Below, one piece after another: positions 43,013 through 53,158 of a stretch of 64,000 nucleotides of DNA (positions are counted from its first letter, which is position 1; the number at the start of each line of letters is the position of its first letter). The notes under the pieces are model-generated. The model worked only from the letters and a program-made list of their open reading frames with translations. It searched no databases and was not told the origin of the DNA. Location of the stretch: contig CM043970.1 of NCBI GenBank assembly GCA_014529385.2, positions 68,284,567 through 68,348,566 of the forward strand, read 5' to 3'. The position numbers were made by a program, and so were the translations under genes. Source of the stretch: Adiantum capillus-veneris. Its lineage: Eukaryota > Streptophyta > Polypodiopsida > Polypodiales > Pteridaceae.

Positions 43013-43790
43013 CATCATTGGAACCCTCCTCTGATGAACTTACATCTGGTTCCATAAGTTCCTCGGAACGTTCGGGTTTGCTACCATTTGATTTTCCAGA
43101 ATTCTACGATGAGCTATCATCTAGTTCCCTTGATTCATTCTTTTCACTGGCAGACCCTTGCCCTGTTGAGGTGGATACTATTCTGTTCGTAGGATAAGTC
43201 AATGAGCCGGCATGTATTCCAAATCGTTCCTTAGCATGTTGCATGAGTCTTTGAATAGATTTAGACTTTTGGTTTAGACAAGAGTCTCGAATCTCTTTTA
43301 GCAAACCACAACAAAACCGCTCAATCTGGTCTTTCGAAGTAATCTTCCGAAACGAAGACAGTGGCAAATAAGTATCCCAAAACCTCTGGCAGTAGTCATC
43401 CAATGTATCTTTCTTAGTCATTTTCAAGTGATGCCAAGCCGTGATGACATCTCGTGCATATTCATCTGATATCCAAGTTGATGTGAAAATTGTCTTGAAA
43501 TTTTAATCACGACGCAGGTGCTTCTTTGCGTAACAGCAGAGTAGACCACCATGTCTGTACAGTTACTTTCAAGTAAGATGCCGCCCTTCGCACCCTAGAG
43601 TGTTCTGTGAACCGTACTCAGAGAAGGCGATGTCAAACTGTTAAGGGCTCGATGGGTGTCTTGGTAGCCTGAAAATGTCTGACTCCCTTCCTTGGACTCC
43701 TTGGTTTTCTTGTTGATCTTGTCACTGTCAAAAGAGAATGAGCTCTCCTCCTACTACTAGATGGCCTTCCATGCCTTTTAGACTTTTTAC
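43013..43790 (-). pseudogene. gag-like block, chromovirus copy 3
   Basis: The best frame (43427 to 43104) reads KMTKKDTLDDYCQRFWDTYL, SSFRKITSKDQIERFCCGLL, EIRDSCLNQKSKSIQRLMQH and AKERFGIHAGSLTYP, a retrotransposon gag (PF03732-like) helical domain with an acidic/Ser tail. It follows the integrase core directly in transcription order, as in the other two copies. Confidence 0.8.
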
Positions 43791-43827
43791 AAAATCTTCT
43801 TAAATTTTTTTTTCTTGTCTTTGGTGC

Positions 43828-44487
43828 TTAGAAATTGAGGAACCTTAGCACCCTTGAATACTTCAAATGGCACCTTCCCCGTGTTTTTGTAGGCAAACTC
43901 CATAAAGGGCAAATACTTTTCCCATTTTGTCTTTTGATCCGAAATATAAATCCAAAACCATTGAATTGGCTATCTGAAATTGCCCATATGTCTGCGGGTG
44001 GAACGAGGACGAGAACTACAACCGCCTGCATGTTCTCCCAGATTGCCCTCCGAAACAAACTAGTAAACTGGGGATCTCTGTCCGAAACAGTGGACCTAGG
44101 CATGCCATATATTCGAAAAATTTGTGAGACAAATAGTTTCGCCAAACGATTGGGCTTAAGTGTCTTCTTTACGGGAATGAAGTGGGCGTGTTTACTGAAT
44201 CTATCGATGACTGTTCAAATGCCATCATGCCCTTTTTGAGTCTTGGGAAGATCAAAAATAAAATCCATGGCAATGGTTTCCCAGGGACGGGAGGGTATGG
44301 GTAAAGGTTGTAGAAATCTTGGTGCCTTATGCGTGTCAAACTTGACCTTTTGGCATACTAAGCAACTGCCAACAAACTCGTCCACATCCTTTTTGAGCCT
44401 CGGCCAATAAAAGTAACGGTCAACACCCTTCAAGGTGGTATCTATGCTGCGGTGGGCAGAAAAAGATCGACAATGGCACTCTGTCAA
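43828..44487 (-). pseudogene. Integrase zinc finger and core, chromovirus copy 3
   Basis: CHCRSFSAHRSIDTTLKGVD, FYWPRLKKDVDEFVGSCLVC, PLPIPSRPWETIAMDFIFDL (44480 to 44240), then MPRSTVSDRDPQFTSLFRRA (44100) with the second catalytic Asp. The glutamate region is degenerate. Frameshifted near 44215. Confidence 0.85.
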
Positions 44488-44972
44488 AACCTTTTCCGTA
44501 AAAAGGCTGTAGCCGTCCCGTATGGAATAGCCTTGAGCTGTCTCTCCACTCTGAATCCGGTGAAAGATATCTGCAAAATAGGATCTGTGGCGTAATGATC
44601 TACCATATCCTCGAAGCTTCTATGATGTATCGCGGAAATAGCTAGAACCAACTAGACAATGCATCTGCCACTAAATTCTTCTGTCCCTGATCATGGACTA
44701 TGTGGAAGTCCATAGAATCTCAATACCGAAATGGTGCAGTCATTCGTCTTTCAAACCTACACTAACACAATCACATGAGAGAGCACACATAAATCAAAAT
44801 CATTTCGGGACTTCCCATGTCGAAGTACTTCTTTTATAAAGTCATATAGCAGAATACTGTCAGCCCATCAGTATCCTTGAAGTCCAAAGGAAAGTGACTT
44901 TATTCCATCTGGGTAACCTGTGACAAAGGAGCTGAGTGACTCCCCTCTTGTGCAGTCCCGTCTGCACCAGAT

Positions 44973-45590
44973 TCAACCCTGCTGATCTGCGGGATCTCTT
45001 GGAATACTCAAGGCTAGACCGAAAATCTCAAGGTAAAGTTCCAGTATCCGAGGAGTATCTACTAGGTCCTCCTCCTCCATCCACTTCGCATCCAATGCCG
45101 GAGAGTTCTTGACTAAGTAAGAACCGCTGCTCACTTTACCTTTCATTTTTATTTCCTTGTGAGCCAGTATCCGTTTTAGATTGAGAATCTCCTCGCTCTC
45201 TTCCATTTTAGGTTGCTTCTCAGGCTCTCTGTTGTCTGGCACCTTACTCTGGAAAGGTGTCAATACACGCACATGAAAAGCATTGTGAATCTTCCAAGTA
45301 TCTGTCAACTTTAGTCTAAAGGGTACATGATACATCATTGATCTTCTCTTGAATCTGGAAAGGTCCATAGTACCGCATTCGTAGCTTTGGAAAAAAAATC
45401 CACTCCCTTCCCTTATGTTTTCTTAGGCGTGCCTTCTCAAACTGTAAAATCATCAACTGCAAGTCGCACCGATTCTTGTTGGCTATATTCTTATGCCGTG
45501 CTTGAGACTTTTCAAGAGCCTCGTGCACCTTGGCAAAAGAAATATCAAGATCTAGATCATACTGATTTGCTTCAAAAATCTTATCCTTGG
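44973..45590 (-). pseudogene. Integrase C-terminal domain and chromodomain, chromovirus copy 2
   Basis: KVHEALEKSQARHKNIANKN, QFEKARLRKHKGREW, LRMRYYGPFQIQEKINDVS (GPY/F), then FRLKLTDTWKIHNAFHVRVL, SEEILNLKRILAHKEIKMKG, SPALDAKWMEEEDLVDTPRI and LELYLEIFG (chromodomain). A frameshift at about 45320-45365 separates the two parts. Confidence 0.88.
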
Positions 45591-46592
45591 CCTGGGGAAT
45601 TCTTTGATCTACCAGCTGATTTCTTGTTTCCTTACTTTCCTTGTGCCCTGGGACCTGTGAGTAGCTTCGCTAGCTTCCTCTATCCGTTGGCACGTTAGTC
45701 TCAATCATTGGAACCTTAGATGCACTATCATGTGATTCCCTTTCTCCGGAATCCTCTGATGAACTTGCATCTGGTTCCCTTAGTTCGTCGAACCCTTCGG
45801 ATGTGTTGTAATCTGGTTCCCTTAGCTCGTTGGATACTTCGGGTGTGCTAGCATCCGGTTCCCCCGATTCCTTCTTTTTCATTGGCAGACTCTTCTTCTT
45901 GTGAGGTGGATACTATCCTGTCCGCAGGATAAGTCAATGAGCCATGCATTCCAAGTCGTTGCTTAGCATGTTCCATAAGTCTAAATAGAGTCAGACTTCT
46001 GGTTTAGACAATAGTCTCAAATCTCTTTTAGCAAACCACAACAAAACCGCTCGATCTGGTCTCTCAAAGTAATCTTCCGAAACGAAGACATTGGCAAATA
46101 AGTATCCCAAAACCTCTGGTAGTAATCATCCAATGTATCTTTCTTAGTCATTCTCAAGTGATGCCAAGCGATGATGACGTTTCTTTCCTATTCATCTGAT
46201 TTCCAAGTTGACGCGAAAACTTTCTTGAATTTTAACCACGTCGTAGGTGCTTCTGTGTGTAACAACAGAGTAGACCCCCATGTCTGTGCAGTTCCTTTCA
46301 AGTAAGATGCCGCCCTTTGCACCTTGGAGTGTTTTGTGAACCGATTTCCAGAGAAGGCGATGTCAAATTGTTGTACAGATTCAAGGGGTCGATGGGTATC
46401 CTGGTAGCCTGAAAACGCCTCGAATCTAACGGTTTGACCCCCTTCCTTGAACTCCTTGGTCGTCTTGCTTATCTGATCACTGTCAGAAAAGAACAAGCTC
46501 TCCTCCTCTTAACTGCTAGATGGCCTTCCATGCCTTCTAGTCTTTCTCAAAAGTCTACTTTTCTTGCTTGTTCTTAAAAATCTTATCTTTGG
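45591..46592 (-). pseudogene. gag-like block lying within the integrase region, chromovirus copy 2
   Basis: The frame 46496 to 46188 has SESLFFSDSDQISKTTKEFK-type start, YQDTHRPLESVQQFDIAFSG, KVQRAASYLKGTAQTWGSTL and APTTWLKFKKVFASTWKSDE, a gag domain. Its acidic tail is at 45882 to 45670 (SEDSGERESHDSASKVPMIE). The block is bounded by a 17-bp direct repeat with one mismatch, AAAAATCTTATCCTTGG (45574-45590) and AAAAATCTTATCTTTGG (46576-46592), coding TKDKIF on either side. Confidence 0.8.
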
Positions 46593-46599
46593 TGCTCAG

Positions 46600-46928
46600 A
46601 AATGATGGGACCTTCTTAGCATCCTCGACTACCTCAAATGGCGCCTTCCCCATCTAAGAATGAATTGTGTTGTTGTAGGCACTCCACCAAGGGCAAATAC
46701 TTTTCCCATTGAGTCTTCTGATCCAAAATATAAGACTTCAACAAATCCAAAACCACTGAATTGGCTATCAAATTGCCCGTCTGTCTGTGGGTGGAACGAG
46801 GACGAGAACTGCAACCGCGTGCCAATGCTTTCCCATATTGTCCTCCCAAACAAACTAGTGAATTGTGGAATCTCTGTCCGAAAGAATGGATTTAGGCATG
46901 CTATGTGATCGGAAAATCTGTGAGACAA
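46600..46928 (-). pseudogene. Integrase core, chromovirus copy 2 (zinc finger deleted)
   Basis: FRTEIPQFTSLFGRTIWESI, LQFSSSFHPQTDGQF, and after frame changes EKYLPLVECLQQHN and PFEVVEDAKKVPSFLSTKDK. The zinc-finger part and first catalytic Asp seen in copies 1 and 3 are missing between 46928 and 46965. Confidence 0.8.
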
Positions 46929-46964
46929 ACAGTCTCGCCAAATGATCGGGCTTAACTGTCTTCT

Positions 46965-48294
46965 TTACTGGAATGAAGTGGACCTTAAAGGCTGTGTAAC
47001 ACACAACATCTTTTTCCGCATCAAATAGCCGTCCCGTATGGAATAGCCTGCAATTGCCTCTCCACTCTGTATGCGGTGAAAGATATCTGCAAAATCAGGA
47101 TCTGTGGAGCATTGATCTACCATATCCTCGAAGCTTCGATGATGTATCGCGGAAATAGCCAGAACCAAGGGCTTTCTAGACAACGCATCTGCCACTAAGT
47201 TCTTATGTCCCTAAACATGGACTATTTGGAAATGATATTGTGACTGGATATTAGTCCACCTCATCTGCTTTTCCGAAAGCTGCTTTTGCGACAAGAAGTA
47301 GCGTAAACCCCGATGGTCTGTGAAGGCGGTAAAATCAGCTCCGAGTAAATAGTGTCGCCACTGCGTAAGAGCTTGGATAAGTGGCAACAACTCTTTCTTG
47401 TAAATTTGTGCAACCAATTTAGGATGTGAAAACATCCTCCTCTCGTAAGAAGGGACATGGCCTTCTTGCATCAAGACTTCTCCCAAACTGCGACCACATG
47501 CATCACAATAAATGTCAAAGGGCTTTTCAAGTCTGGAAAAGCCAATAATGGTCCGGTTGTCAACTTTTCGTTGAGAGTCCGAAAGGCTGCAATTTTTGAC
47601 GATTCCCAAGTAAAAGGAACTCCTTTTTGAATCAACACATGCAAAGGAGAAGCTATCTCTTTAAATTTTCGAATGCAAATTTTTGAATGAACTGTTGATA
47701 ATAGGAGCAGAAACCCAAACGTTCGAACTTCATGAACATACTTCAAATCGGGCCAATCAGAAGAGGTCTCAACTTTGGCCGGGTCCATCTTTACACCTTC
47801 CATTGAGACGATGTATCCCAGAAAGTGTATCTCACGCAAGAAAAATTCGCTCTTTTTCGCATTTACAACGAGTTTATGTTGCAGTGTCCAGAAAACTTGT
47901 AATAGATGGTATCTGTGCTATACCTCACTCTTGAAGAAGACGATGATGTCAAAGAAAGTGCCCACAAACGATCGGTACTCTTTGAAAATCCTATCCATCC
48001 TACGGTTGAATGTTGCAAGAGCATTCGTAAGGTCAAATGGCATCACCAAATATATTATTACAACCTCAAAAGTCGTCCTGAAAGATGTTTTTTAGTCGTT
48101 CTCCAGGAGAAAATTCGGATTTGATGATATCCACTCTTCAGATTAATTCTGCTAAAACAAGAGGATCCCTGAAGTCTGTCGAGAATATCATTGATCCTTG
48201 GGAAAGGGAATCTGTTCTTGTTGGTGATTTTATTGAGAGCTCTATAATCAATGAATTCTGCAAAATTCATCTTTTTCTAGTACTAGCAACACCA
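46965..48294 (-). pseudogene. Reverse transcriptase and RNase H, chromovirus copy 2
   Basis: Reverse transcriptase: [28 protein letters not shown] and GYHQIRI (48270 to 48110); MPFDLTNALATFNRRMDRIF and FVGTFFDIIVFF (near 47940), where the usual xxDD box has only one Asp, one codon being lost; AKKSEFFLREIHFLGYIVSM. RNase H: FDIYCDACGRSLGEVLMQEG, KKELLPLIQALTQWRHYLLG, DHRGLRYFLSQ, then ADALSRKPLVLAISAIHH. Several stops and frameshifts. Confidence 0.88.
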
Positions 48295-49065
48295 CTGTAG
48301 TCTGTGCATCAATCTGGCTCTAGGCACCATGTCAAATGCTTTGTGGAAATCCACAAAGCTACAATAAATCCGTCTCCCATGTGCCCTACCCTCCTCAATG
48401 ATGGTTGTGAGTGTCAGAATACAATCAAAAGTGGAGAAGCCGCTCCTAAAACTAGCTTGTCCCACTGCTCGTATGCTCTCACTCTCTGTCCATTTGCTCA
48501 ACTGCTGCTCAAGGATAGATGCATACAATTGTGCCAATGTGTCTCCAATCATAACAATACGGTAGTTTCCAGGCTTAGTGGGATCACCTGCCTTGAAGAT
48601 AGGCACAATAGTAGACAGTCTCCAAGTCTCAGGTAGACCCTCACACATGACTCGATTGAAGAGAACTGCGAGAACCTCTGCCAGGATATCTCTAGCATGT
48701 ATAAAGTGCTCTGCTACTAGACCATTATGATCATATGCACTCCTGGTCCTCATTCTGTCAATGGCCTTCTTTACCATCTTAGTGGTAAAGAAGGTACTTG
48801 CAAATGGGCATGGCTCAGGAGGATCTGGAAGGGGTGTCTGTCCAGGTACCGTACATAAGCATGCTGCATACTGACCCCACACATCAAGAGAAGTAATCAC
48901 TGGGGGAGTGCTCATGAAAGAAACGCCATGCCTCTCCTGAGTCTCTACTCAAGAACAACCAGTATAAGTCTCGTTTCATTTGAGCTAGGAAGGCTCGCTT
49001 CTTCTGTCGCACAAGGCGCCTGAAGGCTATCCGAGACTGTCTGTGATTGATGTCTCCTAGGAGAA
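48295..49065 (-). pseudogene. LINE ORF2 fragment in the inverted half
   Basis: Minus frame 48915 to 48286: TPPVITSLDVWGQYAACLCT, DPPEPCPFASTFFTTKMVKK, RMRTRSAYDHNGLVAEHFIH, LSTIVPIFKAGDPTKPGNY, GHTLAQ-like LARLYASILEQQL region, YCSFVDFHKAFDMVPRARLM. The upstream part to 49065 has FRRLVRQKKRAFLAQMKRDL after a frameshift. It is the reverse transcriptase N-terminal half. Confidence 0.85.
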
Positions 49066-49890
49066 TTTTTTTTCCTTTAGCGAGCCGGGAGGCTGGGCCT
49101 ACTCTCGCATGGTGAAGCTTTTTTCTCTCATTTTAGTCCCAAGAAGGGACCTTAGACACCGCCTTGGAGATGGAGATCCCGTTCAATCTTTTAGAACGTG
49201 CGCCCTTGTTAGGTTATGCCCAAGAGTCCCGTAGGGCCCCAGAGACTGTGGGACTTGGTTTCCCTCACCCGTCAAAACCTTGAATGACCCCAGCGGGTTT
49301 TTGAGAAGAAATTGCCATACCCAACTTGGGCGTCGGCTCGTAGGTGGAGTCCCGATCCGGCGACAATTAGAGTCTCCTATACTCCTCTTGTCCAGTGGTG
49401 AGGCAAACCATGTATCATTATCTCAGAGTCATATTAGCACATAGTTCCGTAACTTTTTGCTACTAAGAAGAATTTCGTCCTTTCCCCCCTCCTTGGCGTG
49501 AGGGATCTGAGTTATCTCCGATTCATCCAATCGGCATGCTAGGACAATAGCCTAACGTTCAATGCTCTTTGATACTCTGGAAATGCCTCATCAAGGAAAG
49601 CATCTAGAAGGTGGTGCCCTGCAACTGCTCCCCTTTAATGCGGACGTAGGTTAACCCAGAAGGTTAACCTAACTCCGCGAGCCTCCCCACCAAGGAGGAT
49701 AATGGTAACTTCGCTGTTGCTAAAAGCAACACCCGTTGGGTCCTGCATGTCCCGAATGGTAAACAGCAACCCGCCGAGACGATCAACTCCAACTCGGGTC
49801 AGGGCCGTGCATTTCACCAAAATATGCTCAATTGATTGCCTGCCCTCCAAGTCATTGCATAGGGGGCATGCACTCCCCCTCTACTGCTGC
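49066..49890 (-). mobile_element. 5'-truncated LINE of a different family
   Basis: The minus strand codes SACPLCNDLEGRQSIEHILVK ending the CPLC-x9-H-x4-C zinc knuckle seen at the end of many plant LINE ORF2 proteins (49880 to 49800), and the frame ends at 49635. About 560 bp of untranslated sequence follow, with TAACCTTCTGGGTTAACCTA, and the insert ends in an A8 tract (49068-49075) next to the resumed host LINE. It differs in sequence and tail from the main LINE family here. Confidence 0.7.
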
Positions 49891-49952
49891 ATCATGCAAT
49901 GTCTCAGTCAGTAAAGTCGTGATCTCCTCCACTATCTCCTCCACTAAGAGTC
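49891..49952 (-). pseudogene. Upstream end of the inverted LINE half
   Basis: The minus strand reads VEEITTLLTETLHDAA, matching VEEITTLLTEILHGATAEAY of the copy at 61974. About 35 codons are lost at the point where the second LINE family entered. Confidence 0.75.
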
Positions 49953-50729
49953 TTGGCCTGGCAGAGATGGGAGTGCCCATTGAGTTGATATGGGGGATCA
50001 TGGCTCTATACAGATCAATGGTGGGACATATACGCACTCCAGAGGGGATATGTGATTTAGTTCACTCCACTATTGGAGTGAAACAAGGCTGCCCATTGTC
50101 TACTACTCTATTTTGTATGTATATAGATGAGGTTTTTGATTACATTGACAAAGAGGGTGACAGAGGTGCCCAACTCGCAGGGACATGGATTCCATTGTTG
50201 TTATATGCTGATTATATTGTGTTGATCTCTGACTCACCGGATGGTATGCAAGGACACTTGGATGCATTATATAGCTTTGCAGAGGATAGTGGATTGTGTG
50301 TAAACCTTGGTAAAACCAAGGTTATGGTGTTTAGCACCACACCGCACTGGATCATGAGATCAACACCTACATTCGCTTATGGTCAGGAGACTGTGGAGTA
50401 TACAAATGCATACACTTATCTTGGGGTAGTCTTCACTAGGCCAAAGTTATCTTTGAAGAGAGCAGCAGAGACTAGACTGATCAGAGCGTATGCGGCCTTG
50501 GGAGGATTGGAGAGGATGTGTTCGTAGGTTCAATTCCAGGAACCCCAAACAAAGCTTTGGCTCTTTGATACCTTGGTAGCTTCAACTATGCTCTATGGGG
50601 TTCAGGTTTTGGGACCCTCTGTGGGTCAGGATGGGTGGAGAGGTATGGGGAGGCCCTTGGTATCTACGATCTCTCGGCTGATCAGAGCCAAGGCCTCCGT
50701 GCCATACGAGATCATTAGAGCGGAATTAG

Positions 50730-50770
<41 letters not shown>

Positions 50771-51630
50771 CCCCCCTCTGGAGCCCTTTGGAGATAGAGG
50801 CGCTTACCAGATCAGTCTCCTTTATGCACAGCTTATGGGATACTACTAGAGACGGATATGCCAGATTGGCCCTTGAATCCTGCAGACAATTAGCTTTACA
50901 GGGGGACACATCATGTTGGTATGCACAGATGTCATCATGGTTCTAGATACATGGCTTCAACATGACCAGCTTTCCTCCCTTCTAGTACTCCCTTGATGCA
51001 CCATCGTTGTCTCTTACACGGGTGGAGATTACTAGACTCATTCGCCAGGGCCTAACCTAGTTGGACACCAAGTGGACATGGATAGAGCCAACACATAGAG
51101 CTGACACAGGAGTTGGGCATGAAGGTGGCTACATGGATACACATTGATCTCATGGGTTGCAATGTGCCATTGGTCAGATACAGACATCTTCATAGTGCAC
51201 ACCAACTTGAGATTGAGATTGGTAGATTCAGAGGGATACGAATAGCTAGCAGGATATGCCGCCTATGCCATACAGAGCTAGAGACGGAGACACATTATAT
51301 ATGTCAGACTTCAGTGCACAGTGTATTACGAGATATGGGGTCGCTTCCACTGGCTATTCAGAGAAGGCTTCGGACCCTTCTCGAGAGAGACAACCCCAGA
51401 GACAGATTATTGATTTCTTCACACCAAACACTGGACAGATAGAGGAGCAGCCACCACTGCAAAGCTCAACTCATACTCACACCTGCGGTACTCTCATTGA
51501 CCGAGCATTAGGCACTAGGGAGATCGAGAGACGCCCACGACTGAGGAGAGGAGCTTCAATCATCAACGAAGATTACATTAGAGGATTCGAGCCATACTAT
51601 CTCGACATCTAGAATACAGATCAGCATGGA
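49953..51630 (+). pseudogene. LINE ORF2, 3' half of the twin-primed copy
   Basis: EMGVPIELIWGIMALYRSMV, GVKQGCPLSTTLFCMYIDEV, LLYADYIVLISDSPDGMQG (50200; catalytic ADD changed to ADY), LGKTKVMVFSTTPHW, YTYLGVVFTRPKLSLKRAAE, then after a stop at 50527 TKLWLFDTLVAST. A 37-base C run (50731-50767) interrupts the frame. C-terminal region: ICRLCHTELETETHYIC (51250; zinc knuckle) and RQIIDFFTPNTGQIEEQPPL. About 220 bp of 3' untranslated sequence follow. Confidence 0.85.
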
Positions 51631-51850
51631 TCCATCACCCATTGTATCTCTCTTGTATTGGGCACCCATTGTATCAGTGATCACACGTACCTCATATAGT
51701 TCGAGCTAGTAGCACTTCTAGATTCATTTTAGTATTTCTTTTTTTGTACTCAGACACAGTACCAGATTCCCGAGTTTGTAACGGATTGGTCTCAAAGGTC
51801 ATTTTGTCCTTTTGAAGACGTTAATACATCATTTCATCCCTCTCCCTCGT

Positions 51851-52204
51851 CCTTTCCAAAGGTTCGCCCAATAGGTGCTCGCCGCTCGCCGTCAGGTAGA
51901 GCTGCTCGCCTTCAGGTAGAAACGAACAGCAGCAAGGTGAAATTGCAGCAGGCTGACACGAACAGAGCACACACGCAGCAGGGAATTTTCAGAAATCGGC
52001 TGCCAGGTCCAGCAATTTTCCAGCAGCAGGGAATTTTTAGGAATTCTCAGAAATCTGCTGACAGAATTCCAGAAATACAAAAAACACCAGAAAATTCAGA
52101 AATTCAGATAGCAGATTTTCTTGGCAGATTTCACAGGAAATTGTATGCTTGATGCGCAAAATGTATGCTTGATGCGGGAGATAATGTATGCGTAATGTGG
52201 ATGC
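51851..52204. other. Noncoding DNA between LINE copies
   Basis: Contains short repeats of CAGCAGGGAATTTT and GAATTCTCAGAAAT words (51950-52100) and three copies of ATGTATGCTTGATGCG-type sequence (52140-52190). No gene or element end is recognised. Part of it may be LINE 5' untranslated sequence. Confidence 0.5.
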
Positions 52205-52248
52205 ATATGTGCGCTTAGTGGCTATCGTTTTCCAGGCGACAATTAAGC

Positions 52249-53128
52249 ATGAGGAAGCTGAACGATAAAGCCGACCCCCTAGAGGATGCCATCCAAAAGT
52301 GCAAAGAGGAAATGACGGAGACCATTACCAAGATGAACCGCAATCTATTGGGCACAATAAAAATGCTCGAAGGACGCGTTTTAATCCAAGAAAGCAAGAT
52401 AAATGCACTAGAAGATCGGGTGACGACTTAGGATGAAGAGATTGCGTCACTCAAGAAGGATCTCGTTGAAGCACGATCAAGAAACACACTGGAAAAGGGT
52501 GAATTGCAATCCTCAGTAATCGAAGAAATCAACACGATCAAGGAGCAAGTACGGGCCATCAAAGAGGGAGAAGAGCAAAACACAAAGAGATATGACTTCT
52601 TGGGTAGATGTTCTTACAAAAACTCAACAGAAGGCAGATGAGGCCGAGAAATGGATCGAGGTTGCCAAGAAAGGAAAAGGCAAGGAGATAACGCTCACGT
52701 CCACACCCACTATCATTAATCTGACACTAGAGGAGGGGCAAAGAAGACGTGTGCACGCTTTACATGTGAGAATTTGCGGTCTTAAAGACAGACAATGTGG
52801 ACGAGGAGGTAAAAGAACTCATGGCCTTGAGGGGGGTTCATGATCCGACGCACACAAGAGCATGGAGAGTGGGCAACATAAAGAAAAATGGAAGCAGTGG
52901 GGAAACCTCAAAAGAAAGGGCACTCATCCTCCATTTTCCCTCCATGGAAGCGAACAAGTCCTTCTTGAAGAAAAGGAGACGGGCATCTTCCTCGGGGATG
53001 ATCTTACCCTCTCGCAGATCGCTCATATGCAGGAGGTAATGCCGGAGATTAGAGCGGCAAGGGGAAAAGGCAAGATTGCCTTTTACCGAGATGGAAGAGT
53101 GGTAATACTAGAGCGACGCTCCACATGA
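52249..53128 (+). pseudogene. LINE ORF1, broken
   Basis: Starts MRKLNDKADPLEDAIQKCKE, a coiled-coil region. A stop at 52430 (TAG) replaces a CAG present in the copy at 58082. After further frameshifts come VDVLTKTQQKADEAEKWIEV, then an RRM-like core (ALHVRICGLKD, VKELMALRGV, ERALILHFPSMEANKSFLKK) and a C-terminal domain (GDDLTLSQIAHMQEVMPEIR, GKIAFYRDGRVVILE). It would be the RNA-binding chaperone of the LINE particle. Confidence 0.8.
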
Positions 53129-53158
53129 CGGTGCGAGACTTATGGGACCACACTCAAA

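Larger units (their letters stand above)
43013..44705 (-). mobile_element. Chromovirus copy 3: gag-like block and integrase only
   Basis: Minus strand: start of RNase H end/linker (44705 to 44490), integrase zinc finger and part of the core (44487 to 44215; 44145 to 43828), gag-like block (43760 to 43013). The chromodomain half is replaced by D-family LTR pieces at 43012. Confidence 0.8.
44706..48294 (-). mobile_element. Chromovirus copy 2, cut by a LINE in its reverse transcriptase
   Basis: Minus order: reverse transcriptase (48294 to 47640), RNase H (47609 to 47211), linker (47195 on), integrase core (46928 to 46600), gag-like block (46576 to 45600), integrase C-terminal domain and chromodomain (45590 to 44973), untranslated end (44972 to about 44740). 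At 48295 a LINE interrupts it within reverse transcriptase. Confidence 0.85.
48295..51850 (+). mobile_element. LINE insertion with 5' inversion (twin-priming structure)
   Basis: Two halves of one LINE meet at 49952/49953. The left half is inverted (minus strand, 49952 to 48295) and its last codons at 48295 are RARLMHRLQ. The right half (plus strand) starts EMGVPIELIWGIMALYRS, the very next residues in intact copies (compare RLMRRLQEMGVPTELIWG at 55035-55085). This is the signature of twin priming during target-primed reverse transcription. The 3' end at about 51850 has ATCATTTCATCCC. The inverted half was later split by another LINE (49066-49890). Confidence 0.85.
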
